A stretch of 64,000 bases of DNA from an uncultured Kangiella sp. (GTDB lineage Bacteria; Pseudomonadota; Gammaproteobacteria; Enterobacterales; Kangiellaceae): contig CANMKR010000001.1 of NCBI GenBank assembly GCA_947498625.1, forward strand, positions 860,090-924,089. Direction: 5' to 3'. A model generated the notes under the pieces. It did not search any database, had not been told where the DNA came from, and saw only the letters and a list, made by a program, of their open reading frames with translations. The stretch's first letter is position 1. Each line of letters starts with the position of its first letter. Shown here piece after piece: positions 29,239-37,253 of the stretch. The position numbers and the translations under genes are program-made.

Positions 29239-30299
29239 ATATTCTTCGCTTTTATATCGGTAAAACCATTTTATTAACCTCGTTAATGACTTTGTTTGCA
29301 CTTGCCGCTATTCGTATTTTATTTACTTTAATCGACGAGATGAATGATTTGGGTAAAGGTAATTATGACTTTACCGATGGGTTGGTTTACTCGTTAATGT
29401 TGGCGCCGCAATACATCTACGATTTCTTTCCAATGGCGGTCTTAATTGGCTCCATTGCTGGTCTAGGTTTGTTAGCTTCTAAGTCGGAATTAACGGTGAT
29501 GCGAGCGGTAGGTAAAACTACAGGACAAATTGTTGGTGCGGCTTTAAGTTACGGTTTGATATTAATCGCGGTAGCTATTTTTATTGGTGAATATGTGGCG
29601 CCGAAGTCCTCCCAAGCAGCGGAGAGTTTAAGGAATCGCGCTATCCATGGTGATTCCTTTATCAAATCGGGTAAAGGCATTTGGCTAAAAGATGCTAATC
29701 AAATGATTCACCTGGAAGAAATTATTGGCGAGCAACAACTTAAAGGGATTAATATTTATACCCTTAATGATGAGCAAGCCATTTCTCAAATTACCGAAGC
29801 TAAATCAGCCAACTTGGTGGAAGGCGCTTGGGAACTTTTTGACGGTAAAGAATCATTCGTTTCTAATGAACAAATTACTAGCCAGGTTTTTGATAAGAAA
29901 GTTTGGAACACAGAAATTTCTTTAGAGCATATTTCAGTTCTGAAATTAAAGCCTGAAAACTTTAATGCTTATAGCCTTTATGAATACTCAAATTACCTTG
30001 AATCCAATGGCCAAGACTCCACCAGTTATGATCTGGCTTTTTGGCGAAAAATATTTCAACCTTTAAGCACTGCGGTGATGATTTTGCTGGCGGCTTCTTT
30101 TATCTTTGGCCCGATGCGAAGCGTCTCTATGGGGGCGAGAGTTTTAGTGGGCGTAGTGACCGGCTTGATTTACTTCTTTGTAGTCAGAGCTTTTGGTCCT
30201 GTTAGTCTAGTTTTTGGATTGCCTTCATTCTTTGGAGCCTTGTTACCGCCATTATTATTTGCTGGACTGGCTTGGTATCTTTTAAGGAAAGCAGGCTAG
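29235..30299 (+). CDS. lptG: LPS export ABC transporter permease LptG
   Basis: 354 aa, same fold as LptF: NILRFYIGKTILLTSLMT opens the first helix, a periplasmic domain spans about 125-260, and the three last helices include FIFGPMRSVSMGARV. The GTG start overlaps the lptF stop (GTGA), so the two permeases are translationally coupled and made in equal amounts. Convergent with the RDD gene. Confidence 0.95.
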   Translation: MNILRFYIGKTILLTSLMTLFALAAIRILFTLIDEMNDLGKGNYDFTDGLVYSLMLAPQYIYDFFPMAVLIGSIAGLGLLASKSELTVMRAVGKTTGQIVGAALSYGLILIAVAIFIGEYVAPKSSQAAESLRNRAIHGDSFIKSGKGIWLKDANQMIHLEEIIGEQQLKGINIYTLNDEQAISQITEAKSANLVEGAWELFDGKESFVSNEQITSQVFDKKVWNTEISLEHISVLKLKPENFNAYSLYEYSNYLESNGQDSTSYDLAFWRKIFQPLSTAVMILLAASFIFGPMRSVSMGARVLVGVVTGLIYFFVVRAFGPVSLVFGLPSFFGALLPPLLFAGLAWYLLRKAG

Positions 30300-30309
30300 C
30301 AATAAACCT

Positions 30310-30777
30310 TTAACCATCTTTTTTCTGATCAGGCATCAACACCACTCGAGTTCCTGTCATTAAATCGTGCCAGCCACGTTTTTGCGCATTAAAAACGCTA
30401 GAAATCATTCCGGCACCTAATATTGAAAGTATCGACCGAGCGGTCGCTTGCAGCCAAGTTACCCGAGTTCCGTCGAGTTTTACTAAACGCAACTTCCAAG
30501 CACTCATGCCAACGGTTTGTCCAGATTTAACGTGGTTATAGACAAAATAAAGCAGCACAAACAACCAAGGGGTTATCATGTAATACTGGTACACGGTGGT
30601 ATCTTTCCAACTGGTATCGGCTAACCAGTCTTGATTGCCACCAATAATCCAGCGTATCAGCGGAGAAGTAAAGGTCACCCAAAGAAAATAGATAGCAATG
30701 GATATCAAAGCATCGTAAAGCCATGCGCCTAGCTTTTTGCCAAGGGGGGCAGGGGTGGTGACTAAAGTATTGCTCAT
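30310..30777 (-). CDS. RDD family membrane protein
   Basis: 155 aa. It begins APLGKKLGAWLYDALI, the family's usual Arg/Asp-rich first-helix region in variant form, followed by further helices near 72-90 and 110-135 and SGQTVGMSAWKLRLV with the R-ATARSILSILG segment. RDD proteins are small multi-helix membrane proteins without a settled general function. Its position downstream of lptFG is frequent in gammaproteobacteria. Confidence 0.85.
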   Translation of the reverse strand: MSNTLVTTPAPLGKKLGAWLYDALISIAIYFLWVTFTSPLIRWIIGGNQDWLADTSWKDTTVYQYYMITPWLFVLLYFVYNHVKSGQTVGMSAWKLRLVKLDGTRVTWLQATARSILSILGAGMISSVFNAQKRGWHDLMTGTRVVLMPDQKKDG

Positions 30778-30811
30778 AAAGTTAGCTGATAAATAGTGAG
30801 TAGGCGCTAGT

Positions 30812-30829
30812 TTAACAAAACCTTGTTAA
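30812..30829. promoter_or_regulatory. Perfect palindrome in the RDD/DUF885 intergenic region
   Basis: TTAACAA, AACC, TTGTTAA: 7-bp perfect arms with a 4-bp centre, lying between two divergent genes. The form suits a dimeric repressor site. No matching regulator is recognised. Confidence 0.35.
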
Positions 30830-30945
30830 TGCCACTAGAGTTTAGATGGACAGTTAAAGAAGAGTTTAGAGCAATTATCATTAACATCTTTCGTCAAATA
30901 CGCATTCCTGTTATAAAAAGGCATGCAAATTATTTGGACGCCACT

Positions 30946-32718
30946 ATGCGCATTAAACAAACTCTTATAGCCTTGTCAGCACTGTTCATGATCTCCGGTC
31001 TTCACGCAAAAGAAGTATCCAAGAGCGAAGCCTTGCATAAACTATTTGACCAGGTTTCAGCTTACCAATTATCACTCAACCCAATTGCTGCTGCTAATCG
31101 AGGGGATGAAGATGCTAAAGGAAAAATTGCGGATTTAAGCCCAAAAGCTTATGGCGCTCAGCTCAACCAATTAACTAGTTTCAAAAAACAGCTGACTAAT
31201 ATTGAATCTTCTGATTTATCAAAAACCGACAACGTTAGCTATCAAATGATGTTGAGAAACCTTGAAATAGGCATTTCAGATATTTCATACAAAACCTATG
31301 AAATGCCGCTAACAGCCGAGTACGGATTTCATGCGCAAGCTGCATCTATCGCGACTCAATTACCTTTTAAGAATTTAGATGATTATAAAAACTATTTAAC
31401 GCTGCTTGAGCAAACGCCGAATTTCTTTAAGCAAAATATTGATAATATGAAAGCGGGCATCGCTCGAAATTTCACAGTTCCGCAGGCAGTCCTAGATGGC
31501 TATACCGATAGCATTAGCGCCTACATTCAAGAAGACCCAATAAAAAGTGTTTGGTATCAACCTTTTAATAGTTTGCCTGACTCCATTAGTAAAAAAGAGG
31601 CTGAAAAGCTAACTAAAAAAGCTAAGACTGTTATTGAAAACAAAGTGATAAAAGAATTTAGAGACTATAAGAAGTTCTTTGAAACAGAATATTATCCAAA
31701 TGCTAAAAAGACTATCGCGGCAACGGATTACCCTGATGGTAAAGCATTCTACTTAGCGCAAATAAAACGCTATACCACTCTAGATTTAACACCTGAAGAA
31801 ATTCATGAAATAGGACGAAAAGAAGTTAAACGAATTCGCGCAGAAATGGAGCAGGTCATTGCAGATACAGGCTTTGAAGGCAGTTTCGCGGATTTTCTAA
31901 ATTTCTTACGCACAGATCCGCAGTTTTATGCCAAAACTCCAGAAGAGTTGTTAAAAGAAGCTGCCTATATTTCAAAAAAAATGGATCACAAGCTGCCAAA
32001 GTTTTTTGGAAAGTTACCAAGACAACCTTACGGGGTTGTGCCAGTAGCGCCTGAAATTGCACCGAAATACACCACAGGCCGTTATTCAGGAGCACCGCTT
32101 GATAGTGATCGAGCGGGTGAGTACTGGGTTAATACGTATGATCTTAAAACACGCCCACTGTATAACTTAGAGGCGCTATCCTTGCATGAAGCGGTTCCGG
32201 GCCATCATCTGCAAATTGCCTTGTCGAAAGAATTAACCGAGCTGCCCAAATTCCGCCAGAACACTTACATCTCTGCTTTTGGTGAAGGTTGGGGATTGTA
32301 TTCTGAACGTTTAGGCTTAGAAGCTGGTTTTTACCAAGATCCCTATTCCAATTTTGGTCGCCTGACTTATGAAATGTGGCGAGCAATGCGTTTAGTCGTG
32401 GACACAGGAATGCATGCGATGGGCATGAGTCGTGATGAAGCCATTCAATTGATGGAGGAAAACACAGCCCTTTCAAAGCACAATGTTAGAACAGAAATTG
32501 ACCGCTATATTTCATGGCCAGGCCAGGCATTATCTTATAAATTAGGCGAAATCAAAATTCGTGAACTCAGAGCTAAAGCTGAAAAAGAGTTAGCAGAAAA
32601 CTTCGACATTCGTAAATTCCATGACGCCGTTCTAGGTCAGGGATCTGTACCTTTGTCAGTTCTGGAAGAGCAGATTGATGATTTTATCAAAGCTCAAAAA
32701 GAAGAAATCAAAAAGTAG
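30946..32718 (+). CDS. Exported DUF885 family protein (putative metallopeptidase)
   Basis: 590 aa from ATG 30946, which opens a clear signal peptide (MRIKQTLIALSALFMISG, ending near HA). A longer ORF from 30823 would put 41 extra residues before it and is unlikely. The zinc-type motif HEAVPGHH (His414, Glu415) and a later Glu-rich segment YISAFGEGWGLYSERLGLE match the DUF885 family, which resembles M32-like/gluzincin peptidases and is usually periplasmic. The substrate is unknown. A terminator follows. Confidence 0.85.
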   Translation: MRIKQTLIALSALFMISGLHAKEVSKSEALHKLFDQVSAYQLSLNPIAAANRGDEDAKGKIADLSPKAYGAQLNQLTSFKKQLTNIESSDLSKTDNVSYQMMLRNLEIGISDISYKTYEMPLTAEYGFHAQAASIATQLPFKNLDDYKNYLTLLEQTPNFFKQNIDNMKAGIARNFTVPQAVLDGYTDSISAYIQEDPIKSVWYQPFNSLPDSISKKEAEKLTKKAKTVIENKVIKEFRDYKKFFETEYYPNAKKTIAATDYPDGKAFYLAQIKRYTTLDLTPEEIHEIGRKEVKRIRAEMEQVIADTGFEGSFADFLNFLRTDPQFYAKTPEELLKEAAYISKKMDHKLPKFFGKLPRQPYGVVPVAPEIAPKYTTGRYSGAPLDSDRAGEYWVNTYDLKTRPLYNLEALSLHEAVPGHHLQIALSKELTELPKFRQNTYISAFGEGWGLYSERLGLEAGFYQDPYSNFGRLTYEMWRAMRLVVDTGMHAMGMSRDEAIQLMEENTALSKHNVRTEIDRYISWPGQALSYKLGEIKIRELRAKAEKELAENFDIRKFHDAVLGQGSVPLSVLEEQIDDFIKAQKEEIKK

Positions 32719-32751
32719 ACTCATATTTTGGTTTTAATCTGAACGAAGAAG

Positions 32752-32779
32752 CCTCATCGCACCTGGTGAGGTTTTTTTT
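32752..32779 (+). terminator. Intrinsic terminator after the DUF885 gene
   Basis: CCTCATC (32752-32758) pairs with GGTGAGG (32765-32771), one wobble, loop of 6, followed by eight Ts. Confidence 0.8.
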
Positions 32780-32898
32780 ACCTCCTCGAATATCTCCCAC
32801 TTGACACAGGAACCTTGGTTGTCCATAATGTAACCTTAAAGTATCGAAAGGGTGTTCTTAGGTTTCTTTTAGATACCTGTAAAAGAGGATGAGTAAAT

Positions 32899-33372
32899 AT
32901 GAGTAAATCAGTGAATTGTGCAGAAGCTATCGATAATATGAACCGTAAAGTGGCTTGGGGTTTGTTATTTGTTGGGATAACTTATTTTATGCAGGCGGCT
33001 GAAAAGCTGTTAGAGCCTGGTGCTTTGAATAGTGCTTTGGACATTGCATCAGGAGTGGGTGTTGTCTTAACCATGGGTGTGACGCTTTGGGGGATTTTCC
33101 CTGTAATGAAGCTAAAGGCAGGAGGTAAGTTCTTGAGTAAGTCTGAACCGGAAAGCTTTATGACCGACGCTATGCATACCAGTTTTAAAAACTCTTGGAT
33201 GGTGACAATGATCACCACGACAGTGGCTCTGGCGTTTCAAAAATACATTGACGATTGGAATATTGAAACATCATTTTACTTAATTGTTTTGTTTGGATTT
33301 ATGACGTTAACGGCAAGCTTGAGTTTCTTTTATCTAACGCGTAACGATGATGTTGAAGACTTGGAGGAGTAG
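32899..33372 (+). CDS. Hypothetical membrane protein paired with an HTH regulator
   Basis: 157 aa with four predicted membrane helices (about 18-36, 48-68, 95-112 and 124-145) and an acidic C-terminal tail (DDVEDLEE). I do not recognise a named family. The next gene, an XRE-type HTH regulator, begins 2 bp after its stop codon; small membrane protein plus YozG/HTH pairs of this kind are common in bacteria, and the membrane protein may control or be controlled by the regulator. That last point is inference. Confidence 0.65.
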   Translation: MSKSVNCAEAIDNMNRKVAWGLLFVGITYFMQAAEKLLEPGALNSALDIASGVGVVLTMGVTLWGIFPVMKLKAGGKFLSKSEPESFMTDAMHTSFKNSWMVTMITTTVALAFQKYIDDWNIETSFYLIVLFGFMTLTASLSFFYLTRNDDVEDLEE

Positions 33373-33374
33373 TA

Positions 33375-33593
33375 ATGAATAGCGAACTAGACAATCGTAT
33401 TCGAGTATTCCGAGCTGAGCACCGGATGAGTCAAGCCGATTTAGCAGAAGCCATAGGTGTCTCTCGTAAAACGATCAGTACTATAGAGGTTGGGCGTTTT
33501 GTACCATCAACAATTATTGCACTCAAAATAGCACAATATTTCAAAGTTCCGCTTGAGGAAGTGTTTTCATTAACCTCTGCAAGCGATAACTAG
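33375..33593 (+). CDS. Small XRE-family helix-turn-helix regulator
   Basis: 72 aa made almost entirely of a Cro/C1 HTH: NRIRVFRAEHRMSQADLAEA for helices 1-2 and GVSRKTISTIEVGRFVPST for the recognition helix, then FKVPLEEVFSL. This is the compact type seen in YozG/YgzD-like regulators that act with a neighbouring membrane protein. It is tightly coupled to the gene before it (2 bp) and followed closely (15 bp) by a small membrane-anchored ORF. Confidence 0.85.
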   Translation: MNSELDNRIRVFRAEHRMSQADLAEAIGVSRKTISTIEVGRFVPSTIIALKIAQYFKVPLEEVFSLTSASDN

Positions 33594-33608
33594 TCTAAGG
33601 TTGTTAGT

Positions 33609-33884
33609 ATGAATCTTAAATATTTATTATTAATCGCAGCCTTATTAGTCATTAGTGCTTCGATCTTATTAAAAGAGGTGCTATACAGTCAGGAAGTGGA
33701 GTCGACAGATTGCACTTCTCTGATTGGCAACTTGCCAGTAAAGGCAACTGCTAATTTAAAGATAGCTATTACGCTAGCAAAATCGAAAGATTGCCTGGTA
33801 AAGGTGTTGAAAAACTATCAATTGAAGAGCTCTTGTTTAGATAGCGGCGAAAATCAAAAGACCACTATTGCAATGAATCAATAG
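33609..33884 (+). CDS. Small hypothetical protein with an N-terminal membrane segment
   Basis: 91 aa. Residues 3-22 are hydrophobic (LKYLLLIAALLVISASILL), giving a membrane anchor or an uncleaved signal. The rest has three Cys residues (DCTSLIG, KDCLVKV, SSCLDSG). No recognised family. It is probably co-transcribed with the HTH gene. The real start could be the ATG at 33609 preceded by a weak AAGG-type site. Confidence 0.5.
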   Translation: MNLKYLLLIAALLVISASILLKEVLYSQEVESTDCTSLIGNLPVKATANLKIAITLAKSKDCLVKVLKNYQLKSSCLDSGENQKTTIAMNQ

Positions 33885-33895
33885 TGAGATATAAT
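33868..33895 (+). promoter_or_regulatory. Candidate stable-RNA promoter for the tRNA-Leu region
   Basis: TTGCAA (33868-33873) lies 16 bp before a perfect TATAAT (33890-33895), followed by the GC-rich GCCCGCC typical of stringent stable-RNA promoters. The start site would be near 33902, 40 bp before the degenerate tRNA copy. Confidence 0.55.
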
Positions 33896-33941
33896 GCCCG
33901 CCACTTAAATGACTGAGTTTATCCATTCATTTCTAAGTTTA

Positions 33942-34056
33942 GCCAGAGTGGTGAAATTGGTATACGACCTTGGGAGTACCTTTAGGTACACAGGGGCTAG
34001 AGCGAAGCTCTAGTAAAACTTATCGTTGCTAACGAAACTGCCGGTAACAAAACAAT
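33942..34056 (+). pseudogene. Degenerate tRNA-Leu-like copy
   Basis: Positions 33942-33965 are identical over 24 bases to the 5' end of the intact tRNA-Leu (34057-34080). Further matches are ACAGGGG (33990-33996) and TGCCGGT (34039-34045), the bases that begin the anticodon arm and the T arm in the intact gene. Between them lie foreign hairpins: GTACC/GGTAC around TTTA, and CTAGAGC-GAA-GCTCTAG. No anticodon loop or acceptor 3' strand can be formed. It looks like the first of two tandem tRNA-Leu genes, destroyed by insertion and drift. Confidence 0.6.
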
Positions 34057-34143
34057 GCCAGAGTGGTGAAATTGGTATACACAGGGGATTCAAAATCCCC
34101 CGCCCTTAAAAGCGTGCCGGTTCGAGTCCGGCCTCTGGTACCA
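34057..34143 (+). tRNA. tRNA-Leu(CAA)
   Basis: 87 bases with encoded CCA. Acceptor GCCAGAG pairs with CTCTGGT (G1-U72 wobble). The anticodon stem GGGGA/TCCCC holds the loop TTCAAAA with anticodon CAA (34091-34093), reading UUG. The variable arm CGCCCTTAAAAGCG is long, as in class II tRNAs, and the T arm GCCGGTTCGAGTCCGGC is perfect. A terminator follows. Confidence 0.95.
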
Positions 34144-34150
34144 TCTTTTT

Positions 34151-34179
34151 AAAAGCCCTGATATTTCAGGGCTTTTTTT
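34151..34179 (+). terminator. Intrinsic terminator after tRNA-Leu
   Basis: AAAAGCCCTGA (34151-34161) and TCAGGGCTTTT (34166-34176): an 11-bp perfect stem with a 4-nt loop and a T-run. Confidence 0.9.
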
Positions 34180-34374
34180 ATGCTTTATTTTTATCTCTTC
34201 AAGCAAAATGCAAACTGCATCACACTTTGAGATGAAATACACCGGATTAATTATTTTTATTATTCGGTTTGCCTGCTGCTTTGTTTGATTTTTATTTTCT
34301 AATATTAAAAAATAACTATTATCAATGACTTAAACTTTCGTTTTTCATGTATCGCTTGTTTAAAACACCTGTTT

Positions 34375-34403
34375 TTTACAAGCGTGTGAGCAAGTGGTAT
34401 AAC
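34375..34403 (+). promoter_or_regulatory. Candidate promoter of the exported hydrolase gene
   Basis: TTTACA (34375-34380), 17-bp spacer, TATAAC (34398-34403), with an extended -10 TGG directly before it. The rest of the region 34180-34470 is AT-rich and shows no other gene or clear structure. Confidence 0.5.
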
Positions 34404-34470
34404 CTGTCTTGCAAAAAAAATCTAATGCAAACATTGCAGTCAATCTTTTCAATTAACTATGGGGGTAGTT

Positions 34471-35322
34471 ATGTTTAAGAAACTCATCGCAATCGTTTTT
34501 GCTACTGTTGCATTTTCTGCACAAGCCAATGAAGGAGTCGCATTTGTTCATGGCACAGGAAACGCAACTGACGCATTAAATGATTATTGGACCAGTCAAA
34601 ACGTCAACTCTATTGTCTCAGGCTTACCTAACTCAAGTAATTACACGGTTATCAATTGTGATTTTGAGCAGTATATGTGGGACTCAAGAGCATCCGGTTG
34701 TCTTGCCGAGCAATTAACTAGTTTTATAAATGCCAAAGGCATTACTCAAATGACGTTGATTACTCACTCTAATGGGGCCAATGTCGTTCGTTGGATCATG
34801 TCGAACCCGACTTGGGATAGTCGTTACCCCAATATCATTAACAAGACTAAAGAAGTTATTGCTTTAGCACCTTCAAGTGCTGGTACGCCATTAGCGGATG
34901 CAGTGATAGAAGGCAATGTATTTGAATCTGTTTTAGGTTGGTTATTAGGATTTAAAAATAACGCTGTTAGAATGCAGCAAGTTTCTTGGATGGCTTATTA
35001 CAATCAGAATTGGTTGTTTGGTACTGCTGGACGTCCTGCGTTACCAAAAAATATGGTCAATGTGGTAGGAACAGATGTTGAGTCGGCTATTTGGGATGGC
35101 GACAGTTATTGTGGCGGTTATGCTCAGCAAGTGGGTTTAGAGTTTACTCAAAATTGGTTAGATAACTGTTCCGATGGTTTCTTAAATTGTAGTTCGCAAG
35201 AAGCGGCAGGATCGCTTTGGTTTAGAGATAAATCTCGCACTCGTGGCAGAGAGCCATTAAGTCATCAACAAAGTCGTCGTAAGTGTTTCAACTTAGACGT
35301 TTTCTTACGCGATCGCATATAA
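34471..35322 (+). CDS. Exported alpha/beta-hydrolase-like protein
   Basis: 283 aa from ATG 34471, which has GGGGG just upstream; an earlier in-frame ATG at 34459 is less likely. A signal peptide (MFKKLIAIVFATVAFSAQA) leads to VAFVHGTGNATD, an oxyanion-type HG loop. The likely nucleophile is Ser100 in LITHSNGANVV, an H-S-N-G elbow in which the usual first Gly is Thr. The C-terminal part is rich in Cys (C-GGYAQQ, NCSDGFLNCSS), suggesting disulphides. A secreted lipase/esterase or triacylglycerol-lipase-like role is plausible. The following gene starts 10 bp later. Confidence 0.65.
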   Translation: MFKKLIAIVFATVAFSAQANEGVAFVHGTGNATDALNDYWTSQNVNSIVSGLPNSSNYTVINCDFEQYMWDSRASGCLAEQLTSFINAKGITQMTLITHSNGANVVRWIMSNPTWDSRYPNIINKTKEVIALAPSSAGTPLADAVIEGNVFESVLGWLLGFKNNAVRMQQVSWMAYYNQNWLFGTAGRPALPKNMVNVVGTDVESAIWDGDSYCGGYAQQVGLEFTQNWLDNCSDGFLNCSSQEAAGSLWFRDKSRTRGREPLSHQQSRRKCFNLDVFLRDRI

Positions 35323-35332
35323 GGAGCTATTC

Positions 35333-36595
35333 ATGAATATTAAATTTTCAATGTTAAGTATGGCTCTAGCGTCAAGCTTCGCTATCTCAGCGGTTGCAAC
35401 TGAGCGTGAATCATTAGAGTTAGAAGACAGAATGGTTTTCAATAAAATTGGTGCAGCAGAGCGAGCTATTGCTTTACCAAGATTTGAGCCGGGTATCCGT
35501 GATTTTGAACCTGAAAATATTGATATCTTCAGACAAAGACCTTTTCAAAATAAGTCGGTAAGTTTTAGTTTTCCTGTCTCGAATAAAATGGCGATGGATT
35601 TTTCTGAAAAGCAAGCTCACAGTCAAAGCCGTCAATACCGAATGGAAGTCACGGGTAAGCAACTTCGTCAAGGTATTGAATTGAATACTACAGCTCCTGG
35701 TGCTTTGGTTCGTATTTCAGGTTTTAATAATGACAATGCGATTGAACCACAAAATCTAAGTCTAGTGGTTTCAAATCAAAAGTTTGCTAGAGGCACTGCT
35801 TTCGATACTTTAGTGGATAGTCGTATGATGACTAAAACAGGTGTTGGTTTTCAGCGTGGAACTACCGGTTTTAAAATTTCTGAGCAAGTTGGAAAGGGTG
35901 CTTTTAAATTACAAACTCAACAGCAAGTGGCCGATGGCGATCGCTATTTGGTCAATGTATTTGAAAAGAATAGTGATTTAGAACTGCATTTAACCGCTAA
36001 TAAAAGTAATTATTTAAAAGGCCATTCGATGAATATCAAATCAGCGTTATGGTTTGATGGAAAGAAACTTCCTTTTAATGCATTGCAGTCACGTTTGATT
36101 TCTCCGACTGGCGAGAAGTTTAAAGTATTGGCCAATAAATCCGGTCAAATGCAATTGCCACTTAATATGAATGCTAGTCGGGTACCGGGTGCTTTATGGA
36201 CATTAGAAACTGAAGCTGAGGCAATGTTTGATGGTCAAAAGGTAAAGCGTATTGCAAAGGTAGCATTTTCTTTTGCGGATAAAACTGCAAGTTTGCCAAA
36301 GATGCAGCCGTTGGTCAGCAAAAGAGGAGCAAGTCTTTCGACCGCAATTCCCGTCAATGTTAATCGTCTAGGTCGTTATGAAGTTAGAGGGGTCTTGTAT
36401 GGCACTAATTCCTATGGCAAGTCAGTTCCTGCCATGGTTACTCATGCTGCTAGCGATTTAAATCCTGGTATGGGGATTATTAACATGCAGTTCGATCAGA
36501 AAATTCTTGCAGCTTCTGGACTTAAAGCTCCGTTTGCTATAAGAAATATTCAACTTCGAGATCAAAAACAAATGGCTTTACTAGAAGCTAAATAA
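35333..36595 (+). CDS. Exported protein of unknown function, DUF4785-like
   Basis: 420 aa with a signal peptide (MNIKFSMLSMALASSFAIS, cut near AVA-TE). The body is beta-rich with repeated Ig-like stretches (for example LHLTANKSNYLKGHSMNIK and LGRYEVRGVLYGTN). This arrangement recalls DUF4785 secreted proteins of Legionella and Shewanella, but I cannot confirm it. Its close coupling to the hydrolase gene (10 bp) suggests the two act together outside the cytoplasm. A strong terminator follows. Confidence 0.55.
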   Translation: MNIKFSMLSMALASSFAISAVATERESLELEDRMVFNKIGAAERAIALPRFEPGIRDFEPENIDIFRQRPFQNKSVSFSFPVSNKMAMDFSEKQAHSQSRQYRMEVTGKQLRQGIELNTTAPGALVRISGFNNDNAIEPQNLSLVVSNQKFARGTAFDTLVDSRMMTKTGVGFQRGTTGFKISEQVGKGAFKLQTQQQVADGDRYLVNVFEKNSDLELHLTANKSNYLKGHSMNIKSALWFDGKKLPFNALQSRLISPTGEKFKVLANKSGQMQLPLNMNASRVPGALWTLETEAEAMFDGQKVKRIAKVAFSFADKTASLPKMQPLVSKRGASLSTAIPVNVNRLGRYEVRGVLYGTNSYGKSVPAMVTHAASDLNPGMGIINMQFDQKILAASGLKAPFAIRNIQLRDQKQMALLEAK

Positions 36596-36613
36596 AGTTT
36601 GTTTATAGTATAT

Positions 36614-36637
36614 AAGGCAGCTACGGCTGCCTTTTTT
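36614..36637 (+). terminator. Intrinsic terminator after the hydrolase pair
   Basis: AAGGCAGC (36614-36621), TACG, GCTGCCTT (36626-36633), then Ts. The same AAGGCAGC/GCTGCCTT core is used at 41090-41117. Confidence 0.85.
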
Positions 36638-36735
36638 ATACCTGCAGTCCGATTAAGTTTCTGTCATATCTTTATCGAATTCATTGCCGATCATCTACAC
36701 TAGAACTAAACTAATGAAAAATTGGGGTAATTATT

Positions 36736-37224
36736 ATGAAACTATTTAAACTTATTTTTTTATCGATTTTCCTTTTTAGCGCTTTTGCTTGTCAGGCTGC
36801 TCAGCCTTCCCAAAAAGCTCAGGCTACTAATGTTAGCTACAATGCTGAATTGGCCAATGAGTTAGGTGCCGATGATTACGGTATGAAGTCTTATGTTATG
36901 GTCGTTTTAAACACCGGGCCAGAAGACTCAAAGATCACTGATAAAGAGCAAAGAGCAAAATTATTCAAAGGTCATTTTGATAATATGGGAAGGTTAGCAG
37001 AGCAGGGTAAACTGGTTTTGGCAGGCCCGCTTGCTGGTAATAAACCAAAGCGAGGTTTATTCATCTTTAATGTAAAAACCATTGAAGAGGCCGAAGCATT
37101 AGTTAAAACCGATCCCACGGTTAAGGCTGGTATATTCACCTATGAACTAACTCGGTATTATGGTTCAGCCGCTTTAATGAAAGTAAATGCAATCCATAAA
37201 ACACTGCAAAAGCAAAAAAATTAA
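36736..37224 (+). CDS. Exported YciI-like protein
   Basis: 162 aa. A signal peptide with possible lipobox FAC (Cys19) precedes a YciI-type ferredoxin-like domain (about 50-150): SYVMVVLNTGPED, then HFDNMGRLAEQGKLVLAGPLAG and FNVKTIEEAEALVKTDPTVKAG. YciI relatives have a conserved His/Asp pair of uncertain role; here the His is in KGHFDNM. An exported form is less common than the cytoplasmic one. Confidence 0.75.
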   Translation: MKLFKLIFLSIFLFSAFACQAAQPSQKAQATNVSYNAELANELGADDYGMKSYVMVVLNTGPEDSKITDKEQRAKLFKGHFDNMGRLAEQGKLVLAGPLAGNKPKRGLFIFNVKTIEEAEALVKTDPTVKAGIFTYELTRYYGSAALMKVNAIHKTLQKQKN

Positions 37225-37253
37225 TAATTAGTAATATAGGTATTAATACAGCT

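Noticed and set aside
30823-30945. 41-codon extension of the DUF885 protein
   Set aside because: It would bury the signal peptide inside the protein; ATG 30946 starts a normal signal peptide.
33966-34056. A second functional tRNA upstream of tRNA-Leu(CAA)
   Set aside because: No anticodon stem-loop and no 3' acceptor strand can be formed after the first 24 bases.
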